A stretch of 64,000 nucleotides of DNA from Anadara kagoshimensis. Lineage: Eukaryota > Mollusca > Bivalvia > Arcoida > Arcidae. Both the position numbers and the translations under genes were made by a program. Below are positions 48,132-59,900 of the stretch, in pieces. Location: assembly GCA_021292105.1 (NCBI GenBank), contig CM037857.1, forward strand, positions 32,168,365 through 32,232,364. Direction: 5' to 3'. Below the pieces are notes generated by a model. That model saw nothing but the letters and a program-made list of their open reading frames with translations. It made no database searches and was not told where the DNA came from. Every line of letters begins with the position of its first letter. The first letter of the stretch is position 1.

Positions 48132-48374
48132 CTAATCTCATTTTCGTTAACCTAGTGTTAAACTTTCGGCAGTTCTGTACTGTACTTAATTATATATAAT
48201 TAATTATAATAATTATATATATGATATTTAATAATATATCTGGAAAATACACATTTTACCACTGTTTTTGCATTGAAGATTTCACAGTGATTTACTAGAT
48301 GAATATCTCCAATGAAACCGGAATGTTAAGCGTTTAACATGACACATTACTGTCTCTTATCCCAATGGATTAGT

Positions 48375-48530
48375 AGAATCCATTATTAATTCCATGAAGG
48401 ATAGGGAAATCTCACCCGAGGGGTTGAACATTTCTGCCGGAGACGAGGTTTACCGAGTCTCTGAACAGAAATGTTCAACCCCGAGGGCGAGATTCCCCTG
48501 TCCTACATGGATTAACTTATATTGGATTCT
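48375..48530. repeat. Imperfect palindrome, ~62-nt arms
   Basis: 48375-48436 is inverted at 48466-48530 (GGGGTTGAACATTTCTG against CAGAAATGTTCAACCCC). Core 48437-48465 has AGACGAGGT-TT-ACCGAGTCT. Confidence 0.8.
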
Positions 48531-48984
48531 TTCTCTCCAATTTTAATTGCAATATTTGGCTTCAAATTCAATTTACATAGACATAGACGCCATAAATGTA
48601 AAATTTAACCTTGCTATGCAACATTTCACTTTAAAATAAATATTACCATCGGAAAGAATGTACCTGATTTTAGTTTATACAATATGTATAAGTTAACAAA
48701 CAAAACTCCTAGAATAAACATTTTGAAACGCACTAAAAATTTCTAAATTTTAAAGGCTTGGGTGTCCTTTATAGAGGATGTGCGTAACTAAACGATAAAT
48801 AGTAAAAGACGCCCGTAACTTAAAAATTAAATGAAATTAATTATAAAGAGACGGGGTTAGAGTTCAGACCATTAAACCACTCTGGTGTGGACGAGACAGC
48901 GAGTCACCATTAAGGACATCTACATTGAACTAAAATTTATAGCTAACTTTTCCATAACTTAGTATAAACAAATGCGTATACTTG

Positions 48985-49520
48985 TAATAATCTTGACTGG
49001 GGCGTAAAGTACCAATTACTCAACTCCACCGTCCAAGGACTGACAGCCTCGGTTTAAGTGAAATGCTTTTCACTGGTGCGTAAACCCATTTCCTTCACTC
49101 AAGCATCTAAGACCTGACCGCCTCGATATAAGTGAAATACTCTTGACTGGGGGGGAGGGGGTAAAACACCACGCTTCCCCTCAACAATCCTAGAATTGGA
49201 TGCTTTGATATAATTGAAATGCTATCGACTGGGGCGTAAAACGTCATTCCTTCACCCAAGCATCCAAGACCTGACCGTCTCGGTATAAGTGAAATACTCT
49301 TGACTGGGGCGTAAAACACCACGCCTCCCCTCAACAATCCCAGAACTGGGTGCTTTGATATAACTGAAATGCTATCGACTGGGGCGTAAAATGTCAATAC
49401 TCTATTCAACTATCCTAAAACTGGCCACCACGATACAAGTGAAGTACTCTTGACTGGGGCGTAAAACACCATTCTTCCCCTCAACAATCCTAGAACTGGA
49501 CGCCTTGATATAATTGAAAT
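48985..49520. repeat. Minisatellite built from SINE tails, ~75-bp units
   Basis: About seven units, each with ATATAAGTGAAAT and GACTGGGGCGTAAAA, the S1 tail motif. Alternate units are more alike, giving ~155-bp dimers. Confidence 0.85.
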
Positions 49521-49744
49521 ACTATTCGCAACTTCGCCATCGTATCTTCGCTCCCTTCACAACTTTGCTTCTTCGCGTTCAGGTCGAAGAAGCGATAATG
49601 CCAATCTGGCCCTAACAGAACACCATAACAATGCGTGAGCACGTTGTAACTACATGTATTACGTGGAATACAATTTTGTTTTACGTGTGCACGTGCATGT
49701 ATGAACTTAATATGTGCGCACGTAATATAAAAAAAATCTTTAAA

Positions 49745-50035
49745 TAACGCTTTCGTCACACGTTATGACGCCTTTTAATTTACACACAGCGCGCTTTTCT
49801 GATGCATTATAACGCTTTTAATTCGCATATAATAACGCTTTCCTGATACGTTATAACGCCTTTATCCCCACCATTACGCCTTTCAATTTCCTTATACCAC
49901 TCTTTTTTCGTTATAACGCTTTTTTCGGGTTAAGTTACGCCGCGTTTTCCTTTGCGATATAACATCTTTATTCGCGTTATTACGCCTTTCTTTTGCGCTA
50001 TAACGCCTTTATTCGCGTTATTTCGCCTTTTATTA
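49745..50035. repeat. Degenerate 'CGTTATAACGCCTTT' minisatellite
   Basis: Roughly a dozen units of 20-28 bp around GTTATAACGCCTTTATTCGC, itself containing the palindrome GTTATAAC. Confidence 0.8.
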
Positions 50036-50312
50036 TTATTTTTATTCATGAATTTAATAGCCTATTGTAGTACCATCGTAAACGCCAGTACACACGTGTT
50101 TGTGACAAAATTATGTATTCCAGCAACCATTTGGACCCACATTTCTATTTTACAATGTTAAGCGGCGTGTTTCAATTCTGGGTGATCAGGTCCCGCTTGC
50201 ACAAAACTTCTCCACAAAACTTGAGAAGTTTTGTGCAAGTATATATATACGTGTATACAAGTGACCAAGCCATAATTAAAATACAAAAATAAGAATGAAT
50301 AAATAAATAAAG

Positions 50313-50489
50313 TACAACCTGCCTTAAAGGCAACCTCTATATAATGGCCACCTAAATATAAAAGCCTGTAGAATTGTATCCCAATATGTTCTTTATTCAT
50401 ATTATTTCAACCTGTATATAAGAGCCACCTGTCAATAACGTTCAGTTTAACTGGTTTTCTTGGGTGGCCTTCAAAGACAAGTGTGACTG
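50313..50489. mobile_element. Tc1/mariner-type MITE, decayed copy
   Basis: Matches 43093-43278 (ACCTGCCTTAAAGG.AACCTCTATATAA, AGAATTGTATCCCAA, TGGGTGGCCTT) and ends GACTG followed by TA. Confidence 0.75.
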
Positions 50490-50924
50490 TAAATAAATAA
50501 ATATAAAAAATTGTGTAAACAAACATAAACAAATATACATTAAAACTTTATAAGCTATATAGATATCCGTGTTTAAAATAACTTTATTTGCATAGTAAGT
50601 AACAGATTATCGACGGCATCATTAATATTATATATATAAATAGAAGACGGACTTACGACATTGGTATGGATTTGATGAAGCAGTACAAAAATGAAGTGAC
50701 AGGCATAATTCACGACATTTATTGAGATATAAAAAGGAATGTTTTGACAGCAAACAGGATTTTGTCATCACAATACACGGACGTTATTTCATTAAGGTAA
50801 GGACTTGTATACTAGATATATTCTCATTCTTCCTGGTTAATTATGAGACAGTGTTTGTAACTTCAATATTTTCTAATAAATTAATTTAATTCTAGCATTT
50901 TTTATAGAATCCATTTTGAGTAAT

Positions 50925-51110
50925 GGAGTATTACGCCCCAGTCAAGAGTATTTCACTTATATCGAGACGATCAGTTCATGTATGGTTGAGTAGACTGGAA
51001 TGCATTCGACAAGCGAACTGACAAACCTCTGTTGTAAGTGAAATTCGAATCTACTAGTATATGTTACTGTAATCCGTAACCGAGCGCTTTAGACCTCTGT
51101 ACTTAGCATC
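50925..51110 (-). mobile_element. SINE with shared tail, S3-like
   Basis: Tail ACGCCCCAGTCAAGAGTATT and ACTTATATCGAGACGAT; the head is degenerate (GAAATTCGAATCTAC). Confidence 0.55.
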
Positions 51111-51509
51111 GAAACTGGAAATGTACATCTGTTTGTTATAATTAGAATAATTAGCATTTCATGTATAACATATTTGAGAACATTTTGACAGTTTAGAACG
51201 TTCCAATTTTTAAACTTTGAAAGGAAATAAGTAATATCACGTTACAGGTCTTGTTTCCTTAATTCTTACATTTGGTTTTACGCGTTTTAGTTGCCTTTAC
51301 TCTTGCCGCATGCATGTATTTCGATAGAGTCGTTACGTCTTGTCATGCGACCAGCGTGAATGCGCGATTTCCGGGTACAAGATCAATTGGTGTCATTAGT
51401 AACCGCATCAAATGACGTCACTAAATGGCTAATTTGACATAACTAACAACAACGTATTGTATTATGTTAGATATCCACTTTGATAAAAAAAAAAGATTTC
51501 AGACGACAT

Positions 51510-51970
51510 ATTTTTTCATGGTTGACTGACTTTTCCTCATTACTTCAGGAATTTTATTCATAAACTTGAAACTTGGCAGTATGTACATAATTGTTGGAGT
51601 TGTAACACATGGAGTATTAAAATAGGTCACTGTGATGTTTTTTGTTATAACTCCATTGATTTTGTTCATTGAAACCAGAAACTTGGTAGCATGTGGTATT
51701 GTTGGAGCTTTAACGCCTGAAGTATGAAAGTAGGTCACTGTAACCTGCTCTACGCAGTTGATTGATTTCTCCCTGATAACTTCATGACTTTTGGTAATAG
51801 TGACCTCAAGCTTATTATCTGTACATGAATTTTGGAGCCATAAAATATTGACTGATGTTTTTTCTTATAACTTCATGACTTGTTTATATATAGATTTCAT
51901 ACTGTATGTATGTATATTTATTTGGGCTGTAACGTATGAAGTATGAAAGTAGGTAACTGTGACCTATTTT
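51510..51970. repeat. Degenerate ~125-bp tandem repeat
   Basis: Three to four units with AACTTGAAACTTGG.AG.ATGT, TTGTTGGAG.T.TAAC and GAAAGTAGGTCACTGT. A second short repeat (52037-52100, 52110-52175; GAGGATAT.A.GTCAT, AACACTGGGATAA) follows. Confidence 0.6.
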
Positions 51971-52175
51971 TCAAGGTACACCGAGAGCATTTAAGCTTTT
52001 GCAGTCTAAGAGCTTCAGTCTTTGAAAGATAACTCTAAGCTAGAGGATATCATGTCATGATTCCTAGTATGATGCTAGCCTTGGCAATACTGGGATAATT
52101 GGGACACTCTGAACTTGAGGATATTACGTCATAGTTCCAAGTATGAGGCGAGATTTGGCAACACTGGGATAACTG

Positions 52176-53230
52176 GGATGCACATGATTCTCACTATCTT
52201 TGTCCACATTCGATTATTTTTTACTACTAGAGCATTCAGGGTTTGCAGTCTTAGAGCTTCAAACTTGGTTATGATTTTTAGAATTACCATGCTATGTTTT
52301 GCTAGTTTGAGCCCACTAAAAGGACATTTTCGTCAGTACAATGTTCATGCCAACTTTATCAATATGCATTCAGATTAAATTATTAAGAGCCAAAAAAAAA
52401 AAAAAAAAAAAAAAGAGAGAGAAAAACCCTTTGATTTCCCAGTTGGGTAATAACATTTAGTTTTACTGTTGTCATTCTTAAAAAGCAAAGTCATTTTTGT
52501 AAAACTAGTTTCTTTTTTTCCTCAATGACAAATAGTGAATATGTATATTTGGCAGAATGTCAAAACAAAACAATTTATAGTAAAATAGGGCATTGAGTTC
52601 ACAAATATACAGAGAAAAGGTCAATAGTGATATAGAACAACAAGGCATTGTGTTTTTTGTAAATTGTAACATGTTATTACTCACTGCCTGTCCCTGGTTA
52701 TAACACACATGTACAGTACAGGCCTGTCGAAAGTTTAACGCTGCTTTAACGAAATGGAACCGAACTCAATTGCTGGGAGATCGAAATAGTGATACCTAGT
52801 ATCCAAACAACTGCCGGGAGATACGTATATAGCAGCGGTAAAAAAGACATACTTACGAGAGGCCGGTAACAGTTCCTTGTGTACCCCCACCTATTAAATT
52901 CTATGTAAAATTTTTGAAAAAAAAAATATTTTTCACAAAAATTTGTTCAAAATTGCTTGATTACGTCATTTTGATTCTTTTTTGTCAAAATTAAAATTTA
53001 ATGTAGGGTACAAATGGAACCTTTTCCGAGAGGCCGAGATGAAATTCCGATACGGTACTTTTTATTTATCTTATATTCTTTATTCAGCCATAAGTAACAA
53101 CTCATAGGCAAACATAAAATTTGAAAAGTATGAACAATAAATAAACAATAATAATAATATACACATGGGAGGATTTACATTAATAAATAAATATTACGTT
53201 ATACATAGTTAAGTTTGTCTATTGAAGATA
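52176..53230. other. Intergenic region
   Basis: Contains an A homopolymer (52391-52413), a relic of the CGAAAGTTTAACGC element (52713-52870) and otherwise unrecognised AT-rich DNA. Confidence 0.5.
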
Positions 53231-53231
53231 T

Positions 53232-53945
53232 ATGGAATGCCTGAGTCACATTATTACCTTAATCTAGGATTAAGTTACTTAATCTAGGATTAACGCTACT
53301 TAATCTAGGATTAAGTGACTTCATCTATGATTAACGCTACTTAATCTAGGATGAAGCACATTATGTGACTTTAAATTAACTTAACTCTAGTTAAATCTGC
53401 TTAAGTTGAATTAAGTGAGAGAAAATGCATTTTCTCTGCTTCATGTTAATTAGATGTTTAACTACAGTTAAGTGGAATTAACTACTTAAGTGGAGTTATA
53501 CACTGCAATTTCAATGAAGTAGAGAAAATCCAGGATTAAGTGATGAAGTAATTTGATTGGATGAAAAAACGGGTTGACGACTTCAGCCAATGAAAGCCAT
53601 TAACACAAAGATACTATAACCGGACTTTTTAAAAGGTATCTAATAAATAAAAAAATAAATCATTAAGCTACTATTTATATAATAACATAATTTTTTTTTA
53701 TTATATTTTACTCTATTTTATTTATTTTTTTATTTATTTACTTATTTAAAATAAAATAAAATAAAATAAAATAAAATAAAATAAATAAAATAAAATAAAA
53801 TAAAATAAAATAAAATAAATACTTTTTATATTTTATTTTGATAAGTAGTCATTGATTAAAATAAATTCGTGTTAAAATAATTCTCAAAGAACTTCTGCTA
53901 CTATTTATTTTTTATTTTTATTTTACTTTATTTTATTTTCTGTAT

Positions 53946-53980
<35 letters not shown>

Positions 53981-53983
53981 TTA

Positions 53984-54022
<39 letters not shown>

Positions 54023-54608
54023 ATTTAATTTAATTTAATTTAATTTAATTTAATTTAATTTAATTTAATTAAGTTAACTTAATTTAAATTAAATTAAATT
54101 TAATTTAATTTTGATTACAATAAATTTATCTTTGAGAACTATTTTCACGCAAATTTATTGTACTCAATGAATACTTATTAAAATAAAAGAAATAAGAGAA
54201 AATCCAGGATTAAGTGATGAAGTAATTTGATTGGATTTAAAAAACGGGTTGACGACTTCAGCCAATGAAAGCCATTAACACAAAGATACTATAACCGGAC
54301 TTTTTAAAAGGTATCTAATAAATAAAAAAATAAATCATTAAGCTACTATTTATATAATAACATAATTTTTTTTATTATATTTTACTCTATTTTATTTATT
54401 TTTTTATTTATTTACTTATTTAAAATAAAATAAAATAAAATAAAATAAAAAATAAAATAAATACTTTTTATATTTTATTTTGATAAGTATTCATTGATTA
54501 AAATAAATTCGTGTTAAAATAATTCTCAAAGAACTTCTGCTACTATTTATTTTTTATTTTTATTTTACTTTATTTTATATTCTGTATTTATTTATTTATT
54601 TATTTATT

Positions 54609-54640
<32 letters not shown>

Positions 54641-55250
54641 ATTTAATTTAATAATTTAATTTAATTTAATTTAATTTAATTTAATTTAATTTAATTTAAT
54701 TTAATTTAAATTAAATTAAATTATTAAATTAAATTATTAAATTAAATTAAATTAAATTAAATTAAATTAAATTAAATTAAATTAAATTAATTTAAATTAA
54801 ATTAAATTTAATTTTGATTACAATAAATTTATCTTTGAGAACTATTTTCACGCAAATTTATTGTACTCAATGAATACTTATTAAAATAAAATAAAATAAA
54901 ATAAAATAAAATAAAATAAAATAAAATAAGATAAAATAAAAATCTTATTTATTTATTTATTTTTAAAATTGAAAACCCAACTGTTTGTTTGTTTATTCAT
55001 TTTTAATTTATTAGATTACCACATACTTTGTTTTTATCAAAATTGGTACATTCGTGCTATATGATCAAGATGAGGGTATATCATGGACAACATACTAAAC
55101 AATACACTTACTATCAGTGGTGTCACACTATAAATATTCGGGAAACTGTTGAAAAATTGGCTATTTACTCATAAAATCTGTTTTATATTACAATTAATTA
55201 CTTTATTTTGTCTCTGTACTTATGCTAATAAGTGTTTTTTTTTTTCTTTT
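53232..55250. repeat. Segmental duplication, copy 1, with internal tandem duplication and AT arrays
   Basis: Begins ATGGAATGCCTGAGTCACAT with TAATCTAGGATTAA minisatellite units. The ~670-bp block starting AGAAAATCCAGGATTAAG at 53521 recurs at 54195. It is filled with AAAAT, TTTA and TTTAA arrays. The left part and the end (55015-55250) match copy 2 at 57688-58990. Confidence 0.85.
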
Positions 55251-55499
55251 TCTTTTTTTATTAACACAGAGATTCATATTTAATTTTAATTGGTTTGACA
55301 TATGTTTTACTTAAATCAATGAATTAATATATAGAATTTCTTCAATAAGAATTATTATACAAGATGAAAAAGCAAATTTGTTTTTTTTAACTTTTGATTG
55401 TTATTATTTTACATGGTTCGTTGATGATTAGTTCATTGTTTGGGTTTCTCAATTATTTAATTTTATTGTCCGATCACAGACGGCATTTGCGTAAATAGC

Positions 55500-56188
55500 G
55501 TTAAAACAAGAGTGCCCTATGCCGTTTCCTAATTGACACCAGTAGCCTATGTGCCCACACCTGGTTTCATTTGCTGCTCCTTTTCTCCTTAACGCTGACC
55601 CCATCAAGTTGTTTATTGTCCTTAGATGGATATTGCCCCACTCCTCAATAAGGACTTGCGAGTTGAGCGACGTTATATAGTACGTTGACGCGCTTCCTAA
55701 CCCTCCTGTCCAGCTCATCCTACAAATGCTCGATTGTGGACAAATCTGGACTGCATGGTTACCAATCAAGAACTGGGACGTTGTTTTGAATCAGAAATTC
55801 ACGAAAACCTCTAGCAACATGGGGTCTCCATTGCCCCGATGTAATGTTAGGTTACGTTAATGGATAATAAGGACATGTGGTCACCATAGCATAACCTCTC
55901 CTGAATATGTCGCTTTCCGTTTCGCAAGCGTCAGAATATCGCTCAAAACGTCGCCGATAGATATGTTGTCATCATTCTGACAATAAAAGCATGAAGAGAA
56001 TACAACACATGTTCCAATAGGCCAAACAAAACCGATAAGGCGCATGTGAAAGCAGCCACTGCATTCAACATTGGCGTTGCCACTGCGTAAGTCGCGGGCA
56101 AACATATGGACGTTATGGCCTTAAATGAAACCCTGCAACCGATTCCTAAACACTCTTGGACACACTGTCAGACCATTTATATTATTGA
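55500..56188 (-). pseudogene. Tc1-like transposase pseudogene, middle and C-terminal parts
   Basis: On the minus strand, with stops and frame changes: IYRRRFERYSDACE (about 55905-55950), then FREFLIQNNVPVLDW and SPDLSTIEHL...DELDRRVR (about 55720-55830), then IEEWGNI...TINNLMGS and GHIGYW (about 55540-55660). These follow the order of Tc1-type DDE transposases (VYRRRGER, VLDWPA.SPDL.PIEH.WDELDRR, EEWN.IP). The N-terminal half is absent: the sequence changes to the 60-bp satellite at about 56189. Confidence 0.85.
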
Positions 56189-56735
56189 TGATATGTGACA
56201 TATATGGACTGTGATATCATTAAATGACTCCTATTCGGTAATATCTGATGATATGTGACAGATATGGACTGTGACATCATTAAATGACTCCTATATAGTA
56301 ATATCTGATGATATGTGACAGATATGGACTGTGATATCATTAAATGACTCCTATTCGGTAATATCTGATGATATGTGACAGATATGGACTGTGATATCAT
56401 TAAATGACTCCTTTTTCGGTAATATCTGATGATATGTGACAGATATAGACTGTGATATCATTAAATGACTCCTATCTAGTAATATCTGATGATATGTGAC
56501 AGATATGGACTGTGATATTATTAAATGACTCCTATTCGGTAATATCTGATGATATGTGACATATATGGACTGTGATATCATTAAATGACTCCTTTTTCGG
56601 TAATATCTGATGATATGTGACAGATATAGACTGTGATATCATTAAATGACTCCTATCTAGTAATATCTGATGATATGTGGCAGATATGGACGGTGACATA
56701 ATTAAATGACTCCTATCTAGTAATATCGGTAAGTT
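56189..56735. repeat. 60-bp satellite, array 1, about nine units
   Basis: Unit contains GATATGTGACAGATATGGAC and CATTAAATGACTCCTA. Variants TATTCGG, TTTTTCGG and TATCTAG repeat in that order twice (56341-56520 and 56521-56700), a trimeric higher-order unit of ~181 bp. Open minus-strand frames exist only because 60 is a multiple of three. Confidence 0.92.
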
Positions 56736-57180
56736 TTCTGTAATCTAAAAATTACGGTAAGTGTCTGATTATTCCGGAAAAAGACTGATTATTATGGTAA
56801 AAGTCTAATTATTCCTACAAATGTCCAATTATTTCGGGAAATTTTCTAAAAAATAATATTTTTTTTTTAAATTTGTTACCATAATAATTAGACATTTGCC
56901 GGAATAATTAGATTTTTACCGTAATAATCAGTTTTTACCGGAATAATCAGACAAGTTACCGGAATAATCAGACACTTACCGGAATTTTTAGAATCCGTAG
57001 AATTTACCGTAAAATTATTCTAATTATTCCGGATTTTGACCAATTATTCCGGATTTTGTTTGATTATTTCGGATTTGGTCTAAAATTTTCGGATTTGATC
57101 TAAATATTCCGGATTTTCGCAAAGATTACGGAAAGTGTCTTAACGATTCTGGAATTTCGCAATTATTCCGGTAAAACCTC
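56736..57180. repeat. Foldback structure of ATTATTCCGG subrepeats
   Basis: Left arm (about 56745-56845) has repeated TCTGATTATTCCGG; the right arm (about 56878-57000) has CCGGAATAATCAGAC in inverse order, around an A/T spacer. The right side continues to 57180 with direct ATTATTCCGGATTTT units. Confidence 0.85.
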
Positions 57181-57251
57181 CTTCTAGTGTAAACTGCACC
57201 CTTGTGGATGACATTGCTAGATTCGAGTCTCTGGGTTGCTAGTAAAACAAA

Positions 57252-57296
<45 letters not shown>

Positions 57297-57687
57297 ACCC
57301 AGACTATTAATCCATATGAAGCCTGCGGTCTTTTGAATTTAAAAAAAATTGAAATAAAAAATATTTATAACCATTTTTATTCATTAAGCAATCTAATGAT
57401 GACTGGTAAAGAAAACAGACATATGTCTCAGAGAAAACCAACAAATAGCACATGACCAGTCATTGAATTACGTGTATTATGATTATTCTGTTTGTAACTA
57501 ACAGTATGACACCTTGTATTATGCACGTGTATAGACCCATATACTAAATGACCAATATAGTACCTATATACTAAACTGGCCAATATAGTGCGGGGTACCG
57601 TTATCTTGTTTCATGATCCATAAGTTCACGCGTAAAGATTTATAAATATACTTTAGCATTATCAAAATTTGTTTTTTACACCATGTA
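57181..57687. other. Spacer with CT microsatellite
   Basis: CT microsatellite at 57254-57293; the remainder is AT-rich and unrecognised. Confidence 0.6.
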
Positions 57688-58639
57688 TGGAATGCCTGAG
57701 TCACATCATTAACTTAATCTAGGATTAACGCTACTTAATCTAGGATTAAGTGACTTCATCTATGATTAACGCTACTTAATCTAGGATGAAGCACATTAAT
57801 GTGACTTTAAATTAACTTAACTCTAGTTAACTCTGCTTAAATTGAATTAAGTGAGAGAAAATGCATTTTCTCTGCTTCATGTTAATTAGATGTTTAACTA
57901 CAGTTAAGTGGAATTAACTACTTAAGTGGAGTTATACACTGCAATTTCAATGAAGTAGAGAAAATCCAGGATTAAGTGATGAAGTAATTTGATTGGATAA
58001 AAAACGGGTTGACGACTTCAGCGAATGAAAGCCATTCACACAAATATACTATAACCGGACTTTTTAAAAGGTATCTAATTAATAAAAAATAAATCATTAA
58101 GTACATTTTATTTTATTTTATTTATTAAAAATTCGTTGATTACAATGAATTTATATTAAAATAATACTTAAAGAACTTCTGCTACTATTTAAATATATAC
58201 ATTTGTAATTAATTATTTTATTTTATTTTACTCTATTCTATTTTTTTAATTTATTTACTTTTAAATGAATAAAATAAAATAAAATAAAATAAAATAAATA
58301 CTTATAAATACGTTTTCATTGATTAAAATAAATTTGCGTTAAATAATTCCGAGTCAAAGAACTTCTGCTACTATTTATTTTTTTATTATTATTATACTTT
58401 ATTTTATTTTCTGTATTTATTTATTTATAAATGATGAATAAAATAAATAAATAAATAAATTCCATTTCATTTGATTTTAAATTAATTGATTTGATTTGAT
58501 TTGATTTGATTTGATTTGATTTGATTTTAATAAGTATTCATTGATTACAATAAATTCATCTTTGAGAACTATTTTCAGGCAAATTTATTATAATCAACGA
58601 ATACTTATTAAAATAAAATAAAATAAAGATAAAATAAAA

Positions 58640-58672
<33 letters not shown>

Positions 58673-58990
58673 CTATAAGATTAAAAAACCCAAACTGTTT
58701 GTTAGTTCATTAATTTATAATTTATTAGATTACCGCATGCATTGTTTATTATCAAAATTGGTACATCTGTGCTCTATGAGCAAGATAAGGTTATATCATG
58801 GACAACATACCAAACAATACACTTAACTATAAACAAATCGATCAGTGGTGTCACACTATAAATATACAGAAAACATTATATTTGAAATTGTTGAAAAAGT
58901 GTCTATTTACTCAGAAAATCTGTTTTATATTTTACATGTAATTAACTACTTTATTTTGTCTCTGTACTTATGGTAATAAGTGTTTTTTTT
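57688..58990. repeat. Segmental duplication, copy 2
   Basis: Matches 53232-55250: ATGGAATGCCTGAGTCACAT, TAATCTAGGATTAA units, AACGGGTTGACGACTTCAGC, GGACAACATACCAAACAATA. It has one copy of the block that is tandemly doubled in copy 1. Confidence 0.85.
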
Positions 58991-59420
58991 TCTTCTCAAA
59001 ACATCGTCGATAGATATGTTGTCGTCATTCTGACAATAAAAGCATGAAGAGAATACAACACACGTTCCAATAGGCCAAACGAAACCGACTAGGCGCATGT
59101 GAAAGCAGCCACTGCATTCAACATTAGCGTTGCCACTGCGTAAGTCGCGGGCCAATATATGGACGTTATGGCCTTAAATGAGACCCCGCAACCGATTCCT
59201 AACCATTCTTGGACACACTGTCAGACCATTAATATTATTGCTGACAAGTTGGCATGTCGTCTCTGTCGCCGCCGGGGTGCGAGAGAGGTATGGCTATCTT
59301 GACATAACGCACGGGCTTTCGCTTCTGGAATGGTCACCAAATCTCCACTTGGCTCTGAAACGTCCAACTAAACAAGAAATTCTTGGGCTACATGACGTTG
59401 CAAAATAATGTTCTTGCATT
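58991..59420 (-). pseudogene. Tc1-like transposase pseudogene, N-terminal and middle parts
   Basis: Joined to the duplication after a ~690-bp deletion relative to copy 1. On the minus strand it keeps VGRFRAKWRF and a degenerate Gly-Arg-Pro-Arg-like linker (about 59290-59370), then MVRNRLRG (59185-59210), typical of the helix-turn-helix half of Tc1-type transposases. The region 58993-59235 matches 55935-56180 of the other pseudogene. Confidence 0.75.
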
Positions 59421-59794
59421 ATCAGAGCAATAACCCTACCCCTATCGAATACATCTATAATTGCGTTATGCGCGCTGGTTTTTTATACTTGTAATATTGC
59501 GTTGAAGTCTGGTTTGACTAATCTTGGGAATTAGCTCTGATTAGCGTGGATAGAATGCGACAAAACGACAACCATACATCTAGCTTTTCATGAAAATTTA
59601 ATTTAACAAAATGGATCAGCATCAGCTGTAACTAAAAGCACAATGAAATGCTACAGAACTTGACAAACCTTGAAACGGAGCCCGGAAATGCAAAGAAAAG
59701 CACATGCTTTTTGACCATTTAATATCAACATTTGTTTAGTTCAGGCATACATTGTCACGTTCATCCCATCCTCCTACGCCCTACCATGCTTCTT
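59421..59794. other. Spacer before hAT-like element H2
   Basis: Nothing recognised. Confidence 0.5.
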
Positions 59795-59869
59795 CAGGGG
59801 CGTAGACAGGAACCAATTATAACCGAGGCGAAAAATAGATGCGCCGAAGGCGCTTAAAATCTAGGGGGT

Positions 59870-59900
<31 letters not shown>

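Noticed and set aside
52391-52413. Poly(A) tail marking a retrocopy end
   Set aside because: No gene-like sequence or target duplication lies upstream; treated as a microsatellite.
56182-56581. Proteins with 20-residue repeats (also 62736-63005)
   Set aside because: Sixty-base satellite monomers keep any stop-free frame open; monomer variants are not codon-biased and frames end at random variants.
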